This document shows positions 1 to 8,208 of a stretch of DNA of 64,000 bases, piece by piece. This DNA is from Qipengyuania sp. S6317L1 (GTDB taxonomy: Bacteria > Pseudomonadota > Alphaproteobacteria > Sphingomonadales > Sphingomonadaceae), in the NCBI RefSeq assembly GCF_023015615.1, contig NZ_JALKAJ010000003.1:62001-126000 (forward strand), read 5' to 3'. Position 1 is the stretch's first letter, and every line of letters starts with the position of its first letter. The notes under the pieces are model-generated. The model saw only the letters and a program-made list of their open reading frames with translations, was not told where the DNA came from and did no database searches. The position numbers and the translations under genes are program-made.

Positions 1-791
1 CAGTCTTCCTCGCCGTGAGTGTCGGCAATCCCATTCTCCCACGGATCGAAGAAATCGATGTCTTCATTGATAGTGGAGGTGACTTCCCGCAAAATTGCTC
101 CGGTCGTTTCCGCAACCTCTGAAATCGCCTCCCTTGCGGCGTCAGGATAGTCACCGCCCATAGTCACCAACGGCACACCCCTCTTCGCAATCCCGGCCTT
201 CTCGAAGGCAATCCGCGCCATTGGCTCTGTCGGCACACCGTCCTCGGGCGCGAGCAGAAACCGTTCGTGATCGAGCCCCAGCGCCGCGATCCCGCAAGCA
301 GCGACCGCCTCGGGCTCCAGCACATTGGTTGCATCAAAGCGTCCGCCAAGGCCCACTTCGACCACGCATGCATCCGCAGGCGTTCGGCTGAAGGCCAAGA
401 ATGCCGCGGCGATAGTGACTTCGAAGAAACTGGGCGCGAGGTCCTCGCCCGCATCCAGCACCTCTTCGAGAAGCTCCGCTAGCGGGCCATCTTCGATCAG
501 CTTGCCCGCAATCCTGATCCGCTCATTATAGCGCACCAGATGGGGCGATGTGGTGACGTGGACGCGCTTGCCATCGGCCTCGAGCATAGCTCGAAGGAAA
601 GCGCACACCGAGCCTTTGCCATTGGTGCCACCGACATGGAACGCGGGAGGCAGCTTGCGATGTGGATTGCCAAGCCGCTCCATCAAAGCGGTGATGGTCT
701 CCAGCCCCAGGCGCCCTTGAGGAACGCTTAGGCGGGCGAGCCGGTCGAGCTGCGCCTGAACGCGGGCATCATCCGAGCGGCCAAAGTCCAT
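1..791 (-). CDS. folC: Bifunctional folylpolyglutamate/dihydrofolate synthase, 3' end cut by window edge
   Basis: Mur-ligase-like ATP-dependent enzyme that adds glutamate to (dihydro)folate in the cytoplasm. The reverse strand is open from an ATG at 791 to the window edge, giving about 263 N-terminal residues of a protein usually 420-440 long. The N-terminus has FHVGGTNGKGSVCAFLRAM (P-loop, residues about 44-62), then TSPHLVRYNERIRI and EVGLGGRFDATN, all typical of FolC. It is the last gene of the trpF-trpB-trpA-accD-folC run. The accD stop lies 6 bases upstream of the folC start, so the two are almost certainly co-transcribed. The C-terminal domain is outside the window. Confidence 0.93.
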   Translation of the reverse strand, partial: MDFGRSDDARVQAQLDRLARLSVPQGRLGLETITALMERLGNPHRKLPPAFHVGGTNGKGSVCAFLRAMLEADGKRVHVTTSPHLVRYNERIRIAGKLIEDGPLAELLEEVLDAGEDLAPSFFEVTIAAAFLAFSRTPADACVVEVGLGGRFDATNVLEPEAVAACGIAALGLDHERFLLAPEDGVPTEPMARIAFEKAGIAKRGVPLVTMGGDYPDAAREAISEVAETTGAILREVTSTINEDIDFFDPWENGIADTHGEED

Positions 792-797
792 GGGGCG

Positions 798-1649
798 TCA
801 GGCAGCAGCTTTGGGCTGCAAAAATTCCAGCACCTGCGAAAGGCGCTCTTTAAGCTCGCTACGCGGCACAACCATATCGACCATGCCGTGCTTGTGGAGA
901 TATTCAGCGCGCTGGAAGCCTTCGGGCAATTGCTCGCGGATGGTGTCCTGAATGACGCGCTGGCCTGCAAAGCCGATAAGCGCGCCGGGCTCTGCGATAT
1001 GGATATCGCCGAGCATGGCATAACTCGCGGTCACGCCGCCCGTGGTCGGGTCGGTCAGAACAACAATGTAGGGCAGGCCTGCCGCCTTCAATCGCCGGGT
1101 CATGACGGTCGCGCGCGGCATTTGCATCAGGGACAAGATCCCCTCCTGCATCCGCGCACCGCCCGCCGCTGTCACCACGACATAGGCGCAATTGCGGTCC
1201 AGCGCCTTTTGCGCGGCCTGACAAAACGCCTCGCCCACGGCCATGCCCATCGAGCCGCCCATGAAGCTGAAATCCTGAACGCCGACAACCGCAGGCTGTC
1301 CGTCAATCGCGCCCGAACCCGTGATGAAAGCATCGGCATAGGGGCTTTTCGCCCGCGCCGCTTTCAGGCGGTCGGTGTATTTCTTCGAATCCTTGAACTT
1401 GAGCGGGTCCTCGGTCACCTCCGGCACGGGAAGCAGTTCAAACCCTTCATCCAGAAGCAGCTTCAGACGCGTATCGGCATTGATCCGTCCATGGTGCCCG
1501 CATTTGGGGCAGACATGGAGGTTTTCCTCATAGTCGGAGACGAACAGCATCTCCTGACAATTGGGACACTTGATCCAAAGGTCTTTCTCGGTGCTTGTCT
1601 TTTGATCGCCAAAGCCCAGCGAATTGCGGACGCGGTTTAACCAGCTCAT
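798..1649 (-). CDS. accD: Acetyl-CoA carboxylase carboxyltransferase subunit beta
   Basis: Beta half of the carboxyltransferase that makes malonyl-CoA from carboxybiotin and acetyl-CoA, the first step of fatty acid synthesis. The protein is 283 residues, the usual length. It starts [14 protein letters not shown] and carries an N-terminal four-cysteine zinc ribbon (CPNCQEM...CPKCGHHG). The crotonase-fold core follows, with [20 protein letters not shown], a [10 protein letters not shown] turn and [14 protein letters not shown] residues ([18 protein letters not shown]). An upstream in-frame ATG at 1685 exists, but the family start is the one at 1649. It lies between trpA and folC, the common order in alphaproteobacteria. 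Confidence 0.96.
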   Translation of the reverse strand: MSWLNRVRNSLGFGDQKTSTEKDLWIKCPNCQEMLFVSDYEENLHVCPKCGHHGRINADTRLKLLLDEGFELLPVPEVTEDPLKFKDSKKYTDRLKAARAKSPYADAFITGSGAIDGQPAVVGVQDFSFMGGSMGMAVGEAFCQAAQKALDRNCAYVVVTAAGGARMQEGILSLMQMPRATVMTRRLKAAGLPYIVVLTDPTTGGVTASYAMLGDIHIAEPGALIGFAGQRVIQDTIREQLPEGFQRAEYLHKHGMVDMVVPRSELKERLSQVLEFLQPKAAA

Positions 1650-1662
1650 GTCTCGTGTTCCT

Positions 1663-2439
1663 TTAGGCCGACTTGATCGCGGCAACCATGCTCGCGGTCA
1701 GCTCTTTTAGCTTGGGCGCCGCGTTTGCGCCATGTTCGCCCACCAAGTCAACAAAAGCGGACCCGACGACAACGCCGTCGGCGTGCTTGGCGATGGCAGC
1801 GGCTTGGGCGGGTTCACGCACGCCAAAGCCGACCGCGACCGGAATATCGGTGGCCGCTTTGAGCGCCGCCACAGCCTCTTCGATGGAGCCTGCTGCGGCC
1901 TGTTGCAGCCCGGTGACCCCGGCGACGGAGACGTAGTAGAGAAAGCCGCTCGACCCCTCGAGCACTTTGGGCAAGCGCTTTGCATCGGTGGTCGGCGTGG
2001 CGAGGCGGATCGGCGAAATGCCTTGTTCGCGCAAAGCAGGACCCAGCGCATCGTCCTCTTCGGGCGGAATATCGACGCAGATCACGCCGTCGACGCCCGC
2101 TCCGGCGGCGGCTTTGGCAAACCACTCAGGCCCCCGGCGGATCATGGGGTTGGCATAGCCCATCAGCACCAGCGGAACGTCAGGGTGACGCTCGCGGAAG
2201 TCGGTCGCCATTTGCAGCACATCGGCGGTGGTGGTGCCCTTACCAAGCGAGCGCAGGTTTGCGCTCTGGATCGCAGGGCCATCGGCCATCGGATCGGTAA
2301 ACGGCATCCCCAGCTCGATAACATCAGCGCCGCCTTCGACAAGCGCATCGAGGTTGGCCGCCGTGTCGCCATCACCAGCGGTGATGAAAGCGACAAAAGC
2401 GGCCTGGGGTTTGGAAAAGGCGTTTTGGAGGCGGGTCAC
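1663..2439 (-). CDS. trpA: Tryptophan synthase alpha chain
   Basis: Cleaves indole-3-glycerol phosphate to indole and glyceraldehyde-3-phosphate; the indole is channelled to TrpB. The protein has 258 residues with TIM-barrel landmarks: AFITAGDGD near residue 20, the catalytic-Glu strand [21 protein letters not shown], then [21 protein letters not shown] and [10 protein letters not shown]. The start is GTG, and its GTGA overlaps the stop of the upstream DUF559 gene. Any ribosome binding site therefore lies in the C-rich/G-rich repeat that forms the end of that gene. TrpA and TrpB are normally adjacent; here they are separated by the inserted DUF559 gene. Confidence 0.96.
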   Translation of the reverse strand: MTRLQNAFSKPQAAFVAFITAGDGDTAANLDALVEGGADVIELGMPFTDPMADGPAIQSANLRSLGKGTTTADVLQMATDFRERHPDVPLVLMGYANPMIRRGPEWFAKAAAGAGVDGVICVDIPPEEDDALGPALREQGISPIRLATPTTDAKRLPKVLEGSSGFLYYVSVAGVTGLQQAAAGSIEEAVAALKAATDIPVAVGFGVREPAQAAAIAKHADGVVVGSAFVDLVGEHGANAAPKLKELTASMVAAIKSA

Positions 2440-2834
2440 GACAAAGCCCCCTCACCTTTAGGGGAGGGGGTTGGGGGAGGGGGCGAGGCCAGCAAATCAG
2501 CCACAACCTCACCCAAGCGGGTCAAAACCCCATCCATACTTTCCATAACTTCCAAGTTTGAAAATCTGATCACTGTGTATCCCTGATCTTCCAAATATTG
2601 CGTTCTTGTCGCGTCGTATTCTTCGCGGCCAGCGTGTGTGTCGCCATCGATCTCGACGACTAGCTTTGGGACGTTTGAGGCAAAGTCAGTAATGTATATC
2701 CCAATCACCTTTTGCCTTCGAAATTTGATCCCCTCGAACCGTTCCGCCCGCAATTCATGCCACATCCGCCTCTCAGGTTCGGGCATTTCCTTGCGCATGT
2801 CTCTGGCCCGGCTAGTGAGGCGAGGGTCGCGCAT
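2436..2834 (-). CDS. DUF559 / very-short-patch-repair-like endonuclease-fold protein
   Basis: 132-residue protein of the DUF559 family, related by fold to Vsr and other PD-(D/E)xK nucleases. Visible motifs are PEPERRMWHELR near residue 20, GIKFRRQKVIG, YITDFAS and KLVVEIDGDTHAGREEYDATR, which carries the acidic metal-binding positions; then DQGYTVIRFSN. The last residues, SPPPPTPSPKGEG, are encoded by a genomic repeat and are unlikely to be part of the fold. The gene sits between trpB and trpA, overlaps the trpA start by four bases, and is bracketed by inverted copies of the same repeat. Its biological role is unknown; nuclease activity is a fold-based inference. Confidence 0.88.
   Translation of the reverse strand: MRDPRLTSRARDMRKEMPEPERRMWHELRAERFEGIKFRRQKVIGIYITDFASNVPKLVVEIDGDTHAGREEYDATRTQYLEDQGYTVIRFSNLEVMESMDGVLTRLGEVVADLLASPPPPTPSPKGEGALS
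2447..2483. repeat. G/C-rich repeat, copy 1 (trpA side of the DUF559 gene)
   Basis: On the plus strand this reads CCCCCTCACCTTTAGGGGAG followed by a GGGGGTTGGGGGAGGGGG tract. It is an imperfect inverted copy of the element at 2837-2872, with about 32 of 36 positions matching by eye. It encodes the Pro/Ser/Gly-rich tail of the DUF559 protein and lies just upstream of the trpA start. Confidence 0.85.
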
Positions 2835-2836
2835 TA

Positions 2837-2872
2837 CCCCTCTCCCAACCCTCTCCCCTGAAGGTGAGAGGG
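2837..2872. repeat. G/C-rich repeat, copy 2 (trpB side of the DUF559 gene)
   Basis: On the plus strand this reads CCCCTCTCCCAACCCTCTCC then CCTGAAGGTGAGAGGG. It is the inverted counterpart of 2447-2483. It fills the short gap between the trpB stop (2878) and the DUF559 start (2834). Confidence 0.85.
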
Positions 2873-2877
2873 CTCAA

Positions 2878-4116
2878 TCAAATCTCCACCCCAAGCTTTT
2901 CCGCCACAGTGAAAATGTCCTTATCGCCGCGCCCGCACAGGTTCATGCAGATGATCTCATCCTCGCGCATTTGCGGTGCGCGTTTGGCGACGGCGGCGAG
3001 GGCGTGGCTCGGCTCAAGCGCAGGGATAATCCCCTCGGTGCGGCAGAGCAGTTGGAAGCCTTCCAGCGCCTCATCATCGGTGACGGCGGTGTATTCCACG
3101 CGCCCTGTGTCCTTGAGCCATGCGTGTTCGGGGCCAATGCCGGGGTAGTCCAGCCCTGCAGAGATTGAGTGGCCTTCGGTGATCTGGCCGTCTTCGTCTT
3201 GCAAAAGGTAGGTCTTGTTGCCGTGGAGCACTCCAGGAGCGCCTCCGAGCAAGCTTGCCGCGTGTTCGTCGCCATCAAGGCCATGGCCTGCGGCTTCCAC
3301 GCCGAGCATCTTCACGTCCGGATCGTCGAGGAACGGGTGGAACAGGCCAAGCGCATTGGAACCTCCGCCAATGCAAGCGATCAGCAGGTCGGGCAGCTTG
3401 CCCGTGCGGGCGAGCAGTTGCGCGCGGGCTTCGGTGCCGATCACGCTTTGGAAATTGCGCACTAATTCGGGGTAGGGGTGCGGCCCTGCGGCGGTCCCGA
3501 TGATGTAGAAAGTGTCGTGCACATTGGCGACCCAATCGCGAAGCCCTTCGTTCATCGCGTCCTTCAAAGTCGCGCCGCCGCTGGTGACGGGGACAACTTC
3601 TGCGCCGAGCAGCTTCATGCGAAAGACATTGGGCGATTGGCGCGCCACGTCCTCTGCGCCCATATAGATCACGCATGGCAGACCAAAGCGCGCGCATACT
3701 GTCGCGGTCGCCACACCGTGCTGCCCCGCGCCGGTTTCCGCGATAATGCGGGTTTTGCCCATGCGCTTGGCAAGCAAAATCTGCCCGATGCAGTTGTTGA
3801 TCTTGTGCGCGCCGGTGTGGTTGAGTTCATCGCGCTTGAACCACACTTGCGCGCCCATGCCGGGTTCCGCACCTTTACGCAATTCCTCGGTCAAACGCTC
3901 TGCATAATACATCGGCGAGGGGCGACCGACGTAATGCTCGAGCAGATCGTCAAACTCGCGCTGAAATTCAGGATCTTGCTGCGCGGCACGATATTCGCGC
4001 TCCAGATCAAGGATCAGCGGCATCAGCGTTTCGGCGACATAGCGCCCGCCAAAATCGCCAAAATGGCCGCGCTCATCGGGCCCATTGCGGAAGGAGTTGG
4101 GGGTGGTCTGATTCAT
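2878..4116 (-). CDS. trpB: Tryptophan synthase beta chain
   Basis: PLP enzyme that condenses indole with serine to give tryptophan. The protein has 412 residues, the normal length for TrpB1. It shows [19 protein letters not shown] at the N-terminus, the PLP lysine in [29 protein letters not shown], the phosphate-binding GGGSNA ([13 protein letters not shown]) and EPSHALAAV near the C-terminus. Because a plus-strand OMP gene lies upstream, trpB must be transcribed from its own promoter in the divergent gap 4117-4365. No attenuator-like leader peptide with clustered Trp codons was found there. Confidence 0.97.
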   Translation of the reverse strand: MNQTTPNSFRNGPDERGHFGDFGGRYVAETLMPLILDLEREYRAAQQDPEFQREFDDLLEHYVGRPSPMYYAERLTEELRKGAEPGMGAQVWFKRDELNHTGAHKINNCIGQILLAKRMGKTRIIAETGAGQHGVATATVCARFGLPCVIYMGAEDVARQSPNVFRMKLLGAEVVPVTSGGATLKDAMNEGLRDWVANVHDTFYIIGTAAGPHPYPELVRNFQSVIGTEARAQLLARTGKLPDLLIACIGGGSNALGLFHPFLDDPDVKMLGVEAAGHGLDGDEHAASLLGGAPGVLHGNKTYLLQDEDGQITEGHSISAGLDYPGIGPEHAWLKDTGRVEYTAVTDDEALEGFQLLCRTEGIIPALEPSHALAAVAKRAPQMREDEIICMNLCGRGDKDIFTVAEKLGVEI

Positions 4117-4365
4117 AGCAATTTTCCGTTGGCAGGTAGAGCCGCGCCTGTCCAGCCGTGTGAGGAAAGGTGTGTCTGGTTACCGGCGGGGACGCGCAAT
4201 GCCTTGACGATGCGTCGGAACCTTTCTGGCAGATTTACAATGTGTGGCAAATGAGTCACAAAATTACCGAGGGCTGGAATAATTGCATGATCTGTAATTG
4301 AACGTTCATCCACGCAAACCTACCTACGCCTTCCCCGAAATACCCCACTAACAAAAGAGGGTTCT

Positions 4366-4830
4366 ATGAAGAAAATTGCTCTTATCACCGCAGCAGCAGC
4401 TGCAACCGCTTTTGCAACCCCTGCAATGGCACAAGACGCAGCCGGCGAAGGCCGCGTCGAAGTTCGCGGTGGCCTCGCCACTGGCGGCGGCTTTGACGAA
4501 GGTTTCATCGGCGCAGCAGCCGGCTATGACTTCGACCTTGGCGAAACCGTATTCGTCGGCGGTGAAGTGTCTGTCGACAAAGTGCTCGTTGACGGTTCTG
4601 ACGAAATCTACGGCCTCACCGGACGCATCGGCACGAAAGCTGGCGAAAGCACCCGCATTTTCGCAGCCGGCGGCCGCAGCTTCACCTCGGGTGAAGACGT
4701 ATGGCACGCAGGTCTTGGCGTTGAGCAAAAGCTTGGCGGCAACTTCTACGTGAAGGGCGAATACCGCCACTTCTTCTCCGATTTCTCCGACATCGACACC
4801 TTTGCTGTCGGCGGCGGCATCAAGTTCTAA
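4366..4830 (+). CDS. Small outer-membrane beta-barrel (porin-family) protein
   Basis: 154 residues. Residues 1-22 form a clear Sec signal peptide (MKKIALITAAAAATAFATPAMAQ, cleavage after AMA). The remainder alternates glycine/aromatic strands (VEVRGGLATGGGFDEGF, AAGYDFDLGETVFVGGEVS, YVKGEYRHFFSDF) and ends AVGGGIKF with a terminal Phe, the usual outer-membrane barrel signature. The RBS AGAGGG lies just upstream. Codon use is strongly regular (C-ending codons), suggesting high expression. It is monocistronic, with a terminator at 4861. It opposes its trp neighbours and interrupts the trpF-trpB order. The specific function is unknown. Confidence 0.85.
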   Translation: MKKIALITAAAAATAFATPAMAQDAAGEGRVEVRGGLATGGGFDEGFIGAAAGYDFDLGETVFVGGEVSVDKVLVDGSDEIYGLTGRIGTKAGESTRIFAAGGRSFTSGEDVWHAGLGVEQKLGGNFYVKGEYRHFFSDFSDIDTFAVGGGIKF

Positions 4831-4860
4831 TCGCTTGAATTAGCGAAAAGACTGCAACCG

Positions 4861-4893
4861 AAAGGGCGATCCGGCGACGGGTCGCCCTTTTTC
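4861..4893 (+). terminator. Rho-independent terminator after the OMP gene
   Basis: Perfect 9-base stem AAAGGGCGA/TCGCCCTTT with a 12-base loop, followed by TTCG. It is about 30 bases past the OMP stop and close to the trpF stop on the other strand, so it may work in both directions. Confidence 0.8.
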
Positions 4894-4900
4894 GTTGCGA

Positions 4901-5545
4901 TTATTCTGCAACCGCGCGCGCGGCGGTGCAAAACGCAGCAATCATATCTGGGTCTTTGACCCCCGGAGACGCTTCAGTTCCCGAGCATACATCCACCAAT
5001 GGTGCATGGGTTCTGGCAATCGCTTCGGCGACGTTCGACGGGTCGAGGCCTCCGGCCAACCCCCATGGCAGCGCGGTCTTCAGACCTTGCAGCAGCGTCC
5101 AATCGAATCGCAATCCCATCCCGCCGGGAAGAGCGCCGGGCGGCGTCTTTGCATCAAACAGAATGAGGTCGGCGGCCTGTTCGTATTGTGAGCCGCGTTC
5201 TACGTCGTCGCGGGTGGCAACCGAAATCGCTTTCCACACCTTTACGCCATATCGCTCTCGGATACTGCGCACACGCTCGGGGCTTTCGCCTCCCTGGAGC
5301 TGAAGCGCGTCCAGTTCAACCCGGGCAAACAGGTCATCGAGAAAAGCGTCCTGTGGGTTGACGATGAGGCCAACCCTTTGAATGCGGCCACTGGCCTGCG
5401 CACTCAGGCGTGATGCTTCGTCGATCGTAAGATTTCGAGGGCTTTTTGCGTGAAAGATAAAGCCGCCAAAATCGGCTTTGGCCGCGATAACGGTTTCGAG
5501 TGCGCTTTCTTCGCGAATGCCGCAAATTTTGATCTGCACTGTCAT
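4901..5545 (-). CDS. trpF: Phosphoribosylanthranilate isomerase
   Basis: Amadori isomerase of tryptophan synthesis (PRA to CdRP). 214 residues with the family N-terminus VQIKICGIREESALE (catalytic Cys in KICG), FGGFIFHAKSPRNL, VGLIVNP, LDALQLQGGESPE and the C-terminal phosphate site GLAGGLDPSNVAEA followed by VDVCSGTEASPGVKD. It is downstream of pyrF by 26 bases and likely in the same transcript as lapA-pyrF. It is separated from trpB by the OMP gene. Confidence 0.95.
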   Translation of the reverse strand: MTVQIKICGIREESALETVIAAKADFGGFIFHAKSPRNLTIDEASRLSAQASGRIQRVGLIVNPQDAFLDDLFARVELDALQLQGGESPERVRSIRERYGVKVWKAISVATRDDVERGSQYEQAADLILFDAKTPPGALPGGMGLRFDWTLLQGLKTALPWGLAGGLDPSNVAEAIARTHAPLVDVCSGTEASPGVKDPDMIAAFCTAARAVAE

Positions 5546-5571
5546 AATCGGACCCGTATCATGGGGAATGC

Positions 5572-6246
5572 CTAAAGCGTCGCCTCAATCGCGCGGGCGG
5601 CGGCTTCGGGGTCGTCGGCGCGGCTGATGGGGCGGCCTATGACGAGGACGCTTGCGCCATCATCGCGCGCCTTGCGCGGGGTGACAACGCGCTTCTGGTC
5701 GCCTGCACCAGAGCCTGCGGGGCGAAGGCCCGGGACGACGAAATAGCCGTCTTTCCATTGCTTGTGGACCTTGCCCACTTCGCGCCCCGAACACACAATC
5801 CCGTCAAGACCCGATGCGTGGGCCAGTTCCGCAAGGCGCATGACCTGATCTTCGGCAGAGCCCCCGACGCCGGTTGCGGCAAGATCGGCCTCATCCATGC
5901 TCGTTAGTGTGGTGACGGCGACGACCTTGCACCCTTCGGCGGCTGCTGCCTTGGCATCTTCCATCATCGCGCGCCCGCCGCTTGCGTGGATGGTCACGAT
6001 CTTGGGTTCGTACACATGGATCGCCATCATCGCAGATGCGACGGTGTTGGGGATGTCGTGAAACTTCAGATCTAGGAAGATCGGCAGGCCCAGATGCGCG
6101 ATTTCGTGCACGCCGTGCCCGCCATGCGCGCAGAAAAACTCAAGGCCCAACTTTACCCCGCCAATATGCGCTTTCACCTTGTTGATGAGAGCTTTGGCAG
6201 GCTCGATCTGCGGCACGTCAAGCGCGAGGTAAACCGGATTGCTCAT
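5572..6246 (-). CDS. pyrF: Orotidine 5'-phosphate decarboxylase
   Basis: Final step of UMP synthesis. 224 residues, TIM barrel. It shows YLALDVPQIEPAKAL, VKLGLEFFCAHG, the catalytic DxKxxD segment in FLDLKFHDIPNTVASA, then VTTLTSMDEADL, CSGREVG and the phosphate-binding VVPGLRPAGS plus VIGRPISRADDP. The start ATG overlaps the stop of the LapA-domain gene (ATGA), which indicates translational coupling. Confidence 0.96.
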   Translation of the reverse strand: MSNPVYLALDVPQIEPAKALINKVKAHIGGVKLGLEFFCAHGGHGVHEIAHLGLPIFLDLKFHDIPNTVASAMMAIHVYEPKIVTIHASGGRAMMEDAKAAAAEGCKVVAVTTLTSMDEADLAATGVGGSAEDQVMRLAELAHASGLDGIVCSGREVGKVHKQWKDGYFVVPGLRPAGSGAGDQKRVVTPRKARDDGASVLVIGRPISRADDPEAAARAIEATL

Positions 6247-6659
6247 GGCTTGTTCGTGCCCTGCGTATCACCTTGTGCGTCATCCACTGGCGACAGGCTA
6301 TCCGCAGGCTTTTCAACAGGACTGTCAACAGGGCTCACGACGGGGGCGGAAGCGGGGCTATCCACAGCGTTATCCACGGCTCCATCAACAGGCGTCTCGC
6401 GCGAATGCGCAAGGGCTGCGGATTTGATCGAGTTTTCAAGGCTGCGAATGCGACGATCAAGGCCCCATTTGACCGAGCGGTGATAGAGCCACATCGGAAA
6501 CAGGCCGAGCAGGAAAGCAAGGATCACGAGCGCCGGCACCTTGGTTTCGACCAGAATGCCGTCCCACAAGGTGATCTCGACCGGGTTCCAGTTGAGAATT
6601 GAGAAAAGCATGATCGCAATCGCGACCATAACCCACAATATTGTGCGCACAATTTGCAA
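6243..6659 (-). CDS. LapA-domain (lipopolysaccharide assembly A) inner-membrane protein
   Basis: 138 residues. Two hydrophobic segments (residues about 5-20 and 40-58: LWVMVAIAIMLFSILN and ALVILAFLLGLFPMWLY) flank a short NWNPVEITLWDG loop, the DUF1049/LapA arrangement. A basic coiled-coil-like stretch (HRSVKWGLDRRIRSLENS) follows. The last 50 residues are a low-complexity Val-Asp-Ser-Pro tail (AVDSPASAPVVSPVDSPVEKP) coded by degenerate short DNA repeats. LapA homologues upstream of pyrF/trpF are common in this order. In E. coli LapA/LapB regulate LPS synthesis; that role is not proven here. Confidence 0.85.
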   Translation of the reverse strand: MQIVRTILWVMVAIAIMLFSILNWNPVEITLWDGILVETKVPALVILAFLLGLFPMWLYHRSVKWGLDRRIRSLENSIKSAALAHSRETPVDGAVDNAVDSPASAPVVSPVDSPVEKPADSLSPVDDAQGDTQGTNKP

Positions 6660-6736
6660 GGCGCCTATCCCCTATCCGTTCAAAATCCACGTCCGAACCT
6701 AGGCGTTTTGGCTCCCAAGTCCAGCGTGCACGCGCT

Positions 6737-8062
6737 CTATCCAAAGACGCGCGCGAAAATCGTGTCCACATGCTTGAAGTGATATTCGAGGTCGAACTTC
6801 TCTTCGAGCTCCGTGTGCGACAATGCCGCCGTCACTTCTTCATCGGCCTTGAGCAGATCGAGGAGCATGAGATTGCCGCCCGATTCCCACACCTTCATCG
6901 CATTGCGCTGGACCAGGCGGTAGGCGTCCTCGCGACTTACGCCCGCCTGCGTCAAAGCAAGCAGAACCCGCTGCGAGTGGATCAGGCCACCCATCGCATC
7001 CATGTTGGACTGCATCCGCTCAGGATAGACCAGCAGCTTCTCGACCACGCCGGTCAGACGGGCGAGGGCAAAGTCCAGCGTGATCGTCGCATCGGGGCCG
7101 ATAAACCGCTCAACCGAAGAGTGCGAAATATCGCGTTCGTGCCACAGCGCCACGTTCTCAAGCGCGGGCAGGGCATAGGCGCGGATCATGCGCGCCTGGC
7201 CGGTGAGGTTTTCGGTCAGGATCGGGTTGCGCTTGTGCGGCATGGCGCTTGAACCCTTCTGCCCCTTGGAGAAGAATTCTTCCGCTTCCAGAACTTCGGT
7301 GCGTTGCAGATGGCGCACTTCAACCGCGAGGCGCTCGATCGAACCGGCAACCACTGCCAGCGTCGCGAAATAGGCGGCGTGACGGTCGCGCGGGATAACT
7401 TGCGTGCTGACGGGCTCAACGGTCAGGCCAAGTTTTTCAGCGACATAGGCCTCAACCTCGGGGTCAATATTGGCAAAAGTGCCCACCGCGCCTGACACCG
7501 CGCAGGTCGCGATTTCTGCGCGAGCGGCGATCAAACGCGTTTTGCAGCGGTCAAACTCGGCATAGGCCTGCGCGAGTTTGAGGCCGAAGGTCACAGGCTC
7601 TGCGTGGATGCCGTGGCTGCGCCCGATTGTGGGGGTGAATTTGTGCTCTTCGGCGCGCATTTTGATCGCGGCCAGAAGCGCGTCCATATCTTCGAGCAGG
7701 ATATCGGTCGCGCGCGCCAGTTGCACGGCCAGCGTCGTGTCGAGCACGTCGGAACTGGTCATTCCCTGGTGCATGAATCGCGCTTCGCCGGTGTAGCCTG
7801 CGGCATCAACCTGTTCGGCGACCCATGTAAGAAACGCGATCACATCGTGCTTTGTCACCGCTTCAATCGCGTCGATCGCCTCAACGTCGATTGTGGGGTC
7901 CGTCGCCCACCAATCCCACAGCGCCTTGCCAGCGGAGGCTGGAACCACGCCCATCTCGCCCAGCTTTTGCGTCGCGTGCGCTTCGATTTCGAACCAGATG
8001 CGGTATTTGGCTTCCGGTTCCCAAAGAGCGGTCATCTGGGGGCGAGCGTAACGGGGGACCAT
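6737..8062 (-). CDS. purB: Adenylosuccinate lyase
   Basis: Removes fumarate from SAICAR and adenylosuccinate in purine synthesis. 441 residues from the ATG at 8062 (MVPRYARPQMTALWEPEAKY), which matches the usual family start; an open extension to 8149 is unlikely to be translated. It contains the fumarase/ASL signature SSAMPHKRNPILTENL, the catalytic region MTSSDVLDTTLAVQL, GRSHGIHAEPVTFGLK and VERFIGPDATITLDF. It ends in a gap upstream of lapA and is probably a separate transcript. Confidence 0.96.
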   Translation of the reverse strand: MVPRYARPQMTALWEPEAKYRIWFEIEAHATQKLGEMGVVPASAGKALWDWWATDPTIDVEAIDAIEAVTKHDVIAFLTWVAEQVDAAGYTGEARFMHQGMTSSDVLDTTLAVQLARATDILLEDMDALLAAIKMRAEEHKFTPTIGRSHGIHAEPVTFGLKLAQAYAEFDRCKTRLIAARAEIATCAVSGAVGTFANIDPEVEAYVAEKLGLTVEPVSTQVIPRDRHAAYFATLAVVAGSIERLAVEVRHLQRTEVLEAEEFFSKGQKGSSAMPHKRNPILTENLTGQARMIRAYALPALENVALWHERDISHSSVERFIGPDATITLDFALARLTGVVEKLLVYPERMQSNMDAMGGLIHSQRVLLALTQAGVSREDAYRLVQRNAMKVWESGGNLMLLDLLKADEEVTAALSHTELEEKFDLEYHFKHVDTIFARVFG

Positions 8063-8208
8063 CGGGCAATGTCCTTCATAAACGGTGGTGGTTATGCGAA
8101 GCGCGGCTAAGCGGGCGGAGGAATGATTGCAAGGGGCAACAAGAGGCAAGCGGACAGTTACCTGCCACTTTCCTTTCGCGCTTTCACGCCGTTGTCGAAG
8201 GGGCGGCT

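Noticed and set aside
4113..4313. 66-residue minus-strand frame upstream of trpB, considered as a trp leader peptide
   Set aside because: It contains one Trp codon only, with no attenuator structure, and overlaps the trpB start by chance (ATGA).
6369..6377. DnaA-box-like TTATCCACG in the LapA tail and TTATCCCCA near 45432 before dnaN
   Set aside because: Single, isolated, imperfect sites without clustering, AT-rich unwinding element or dnaA nearby; no case for an origin.
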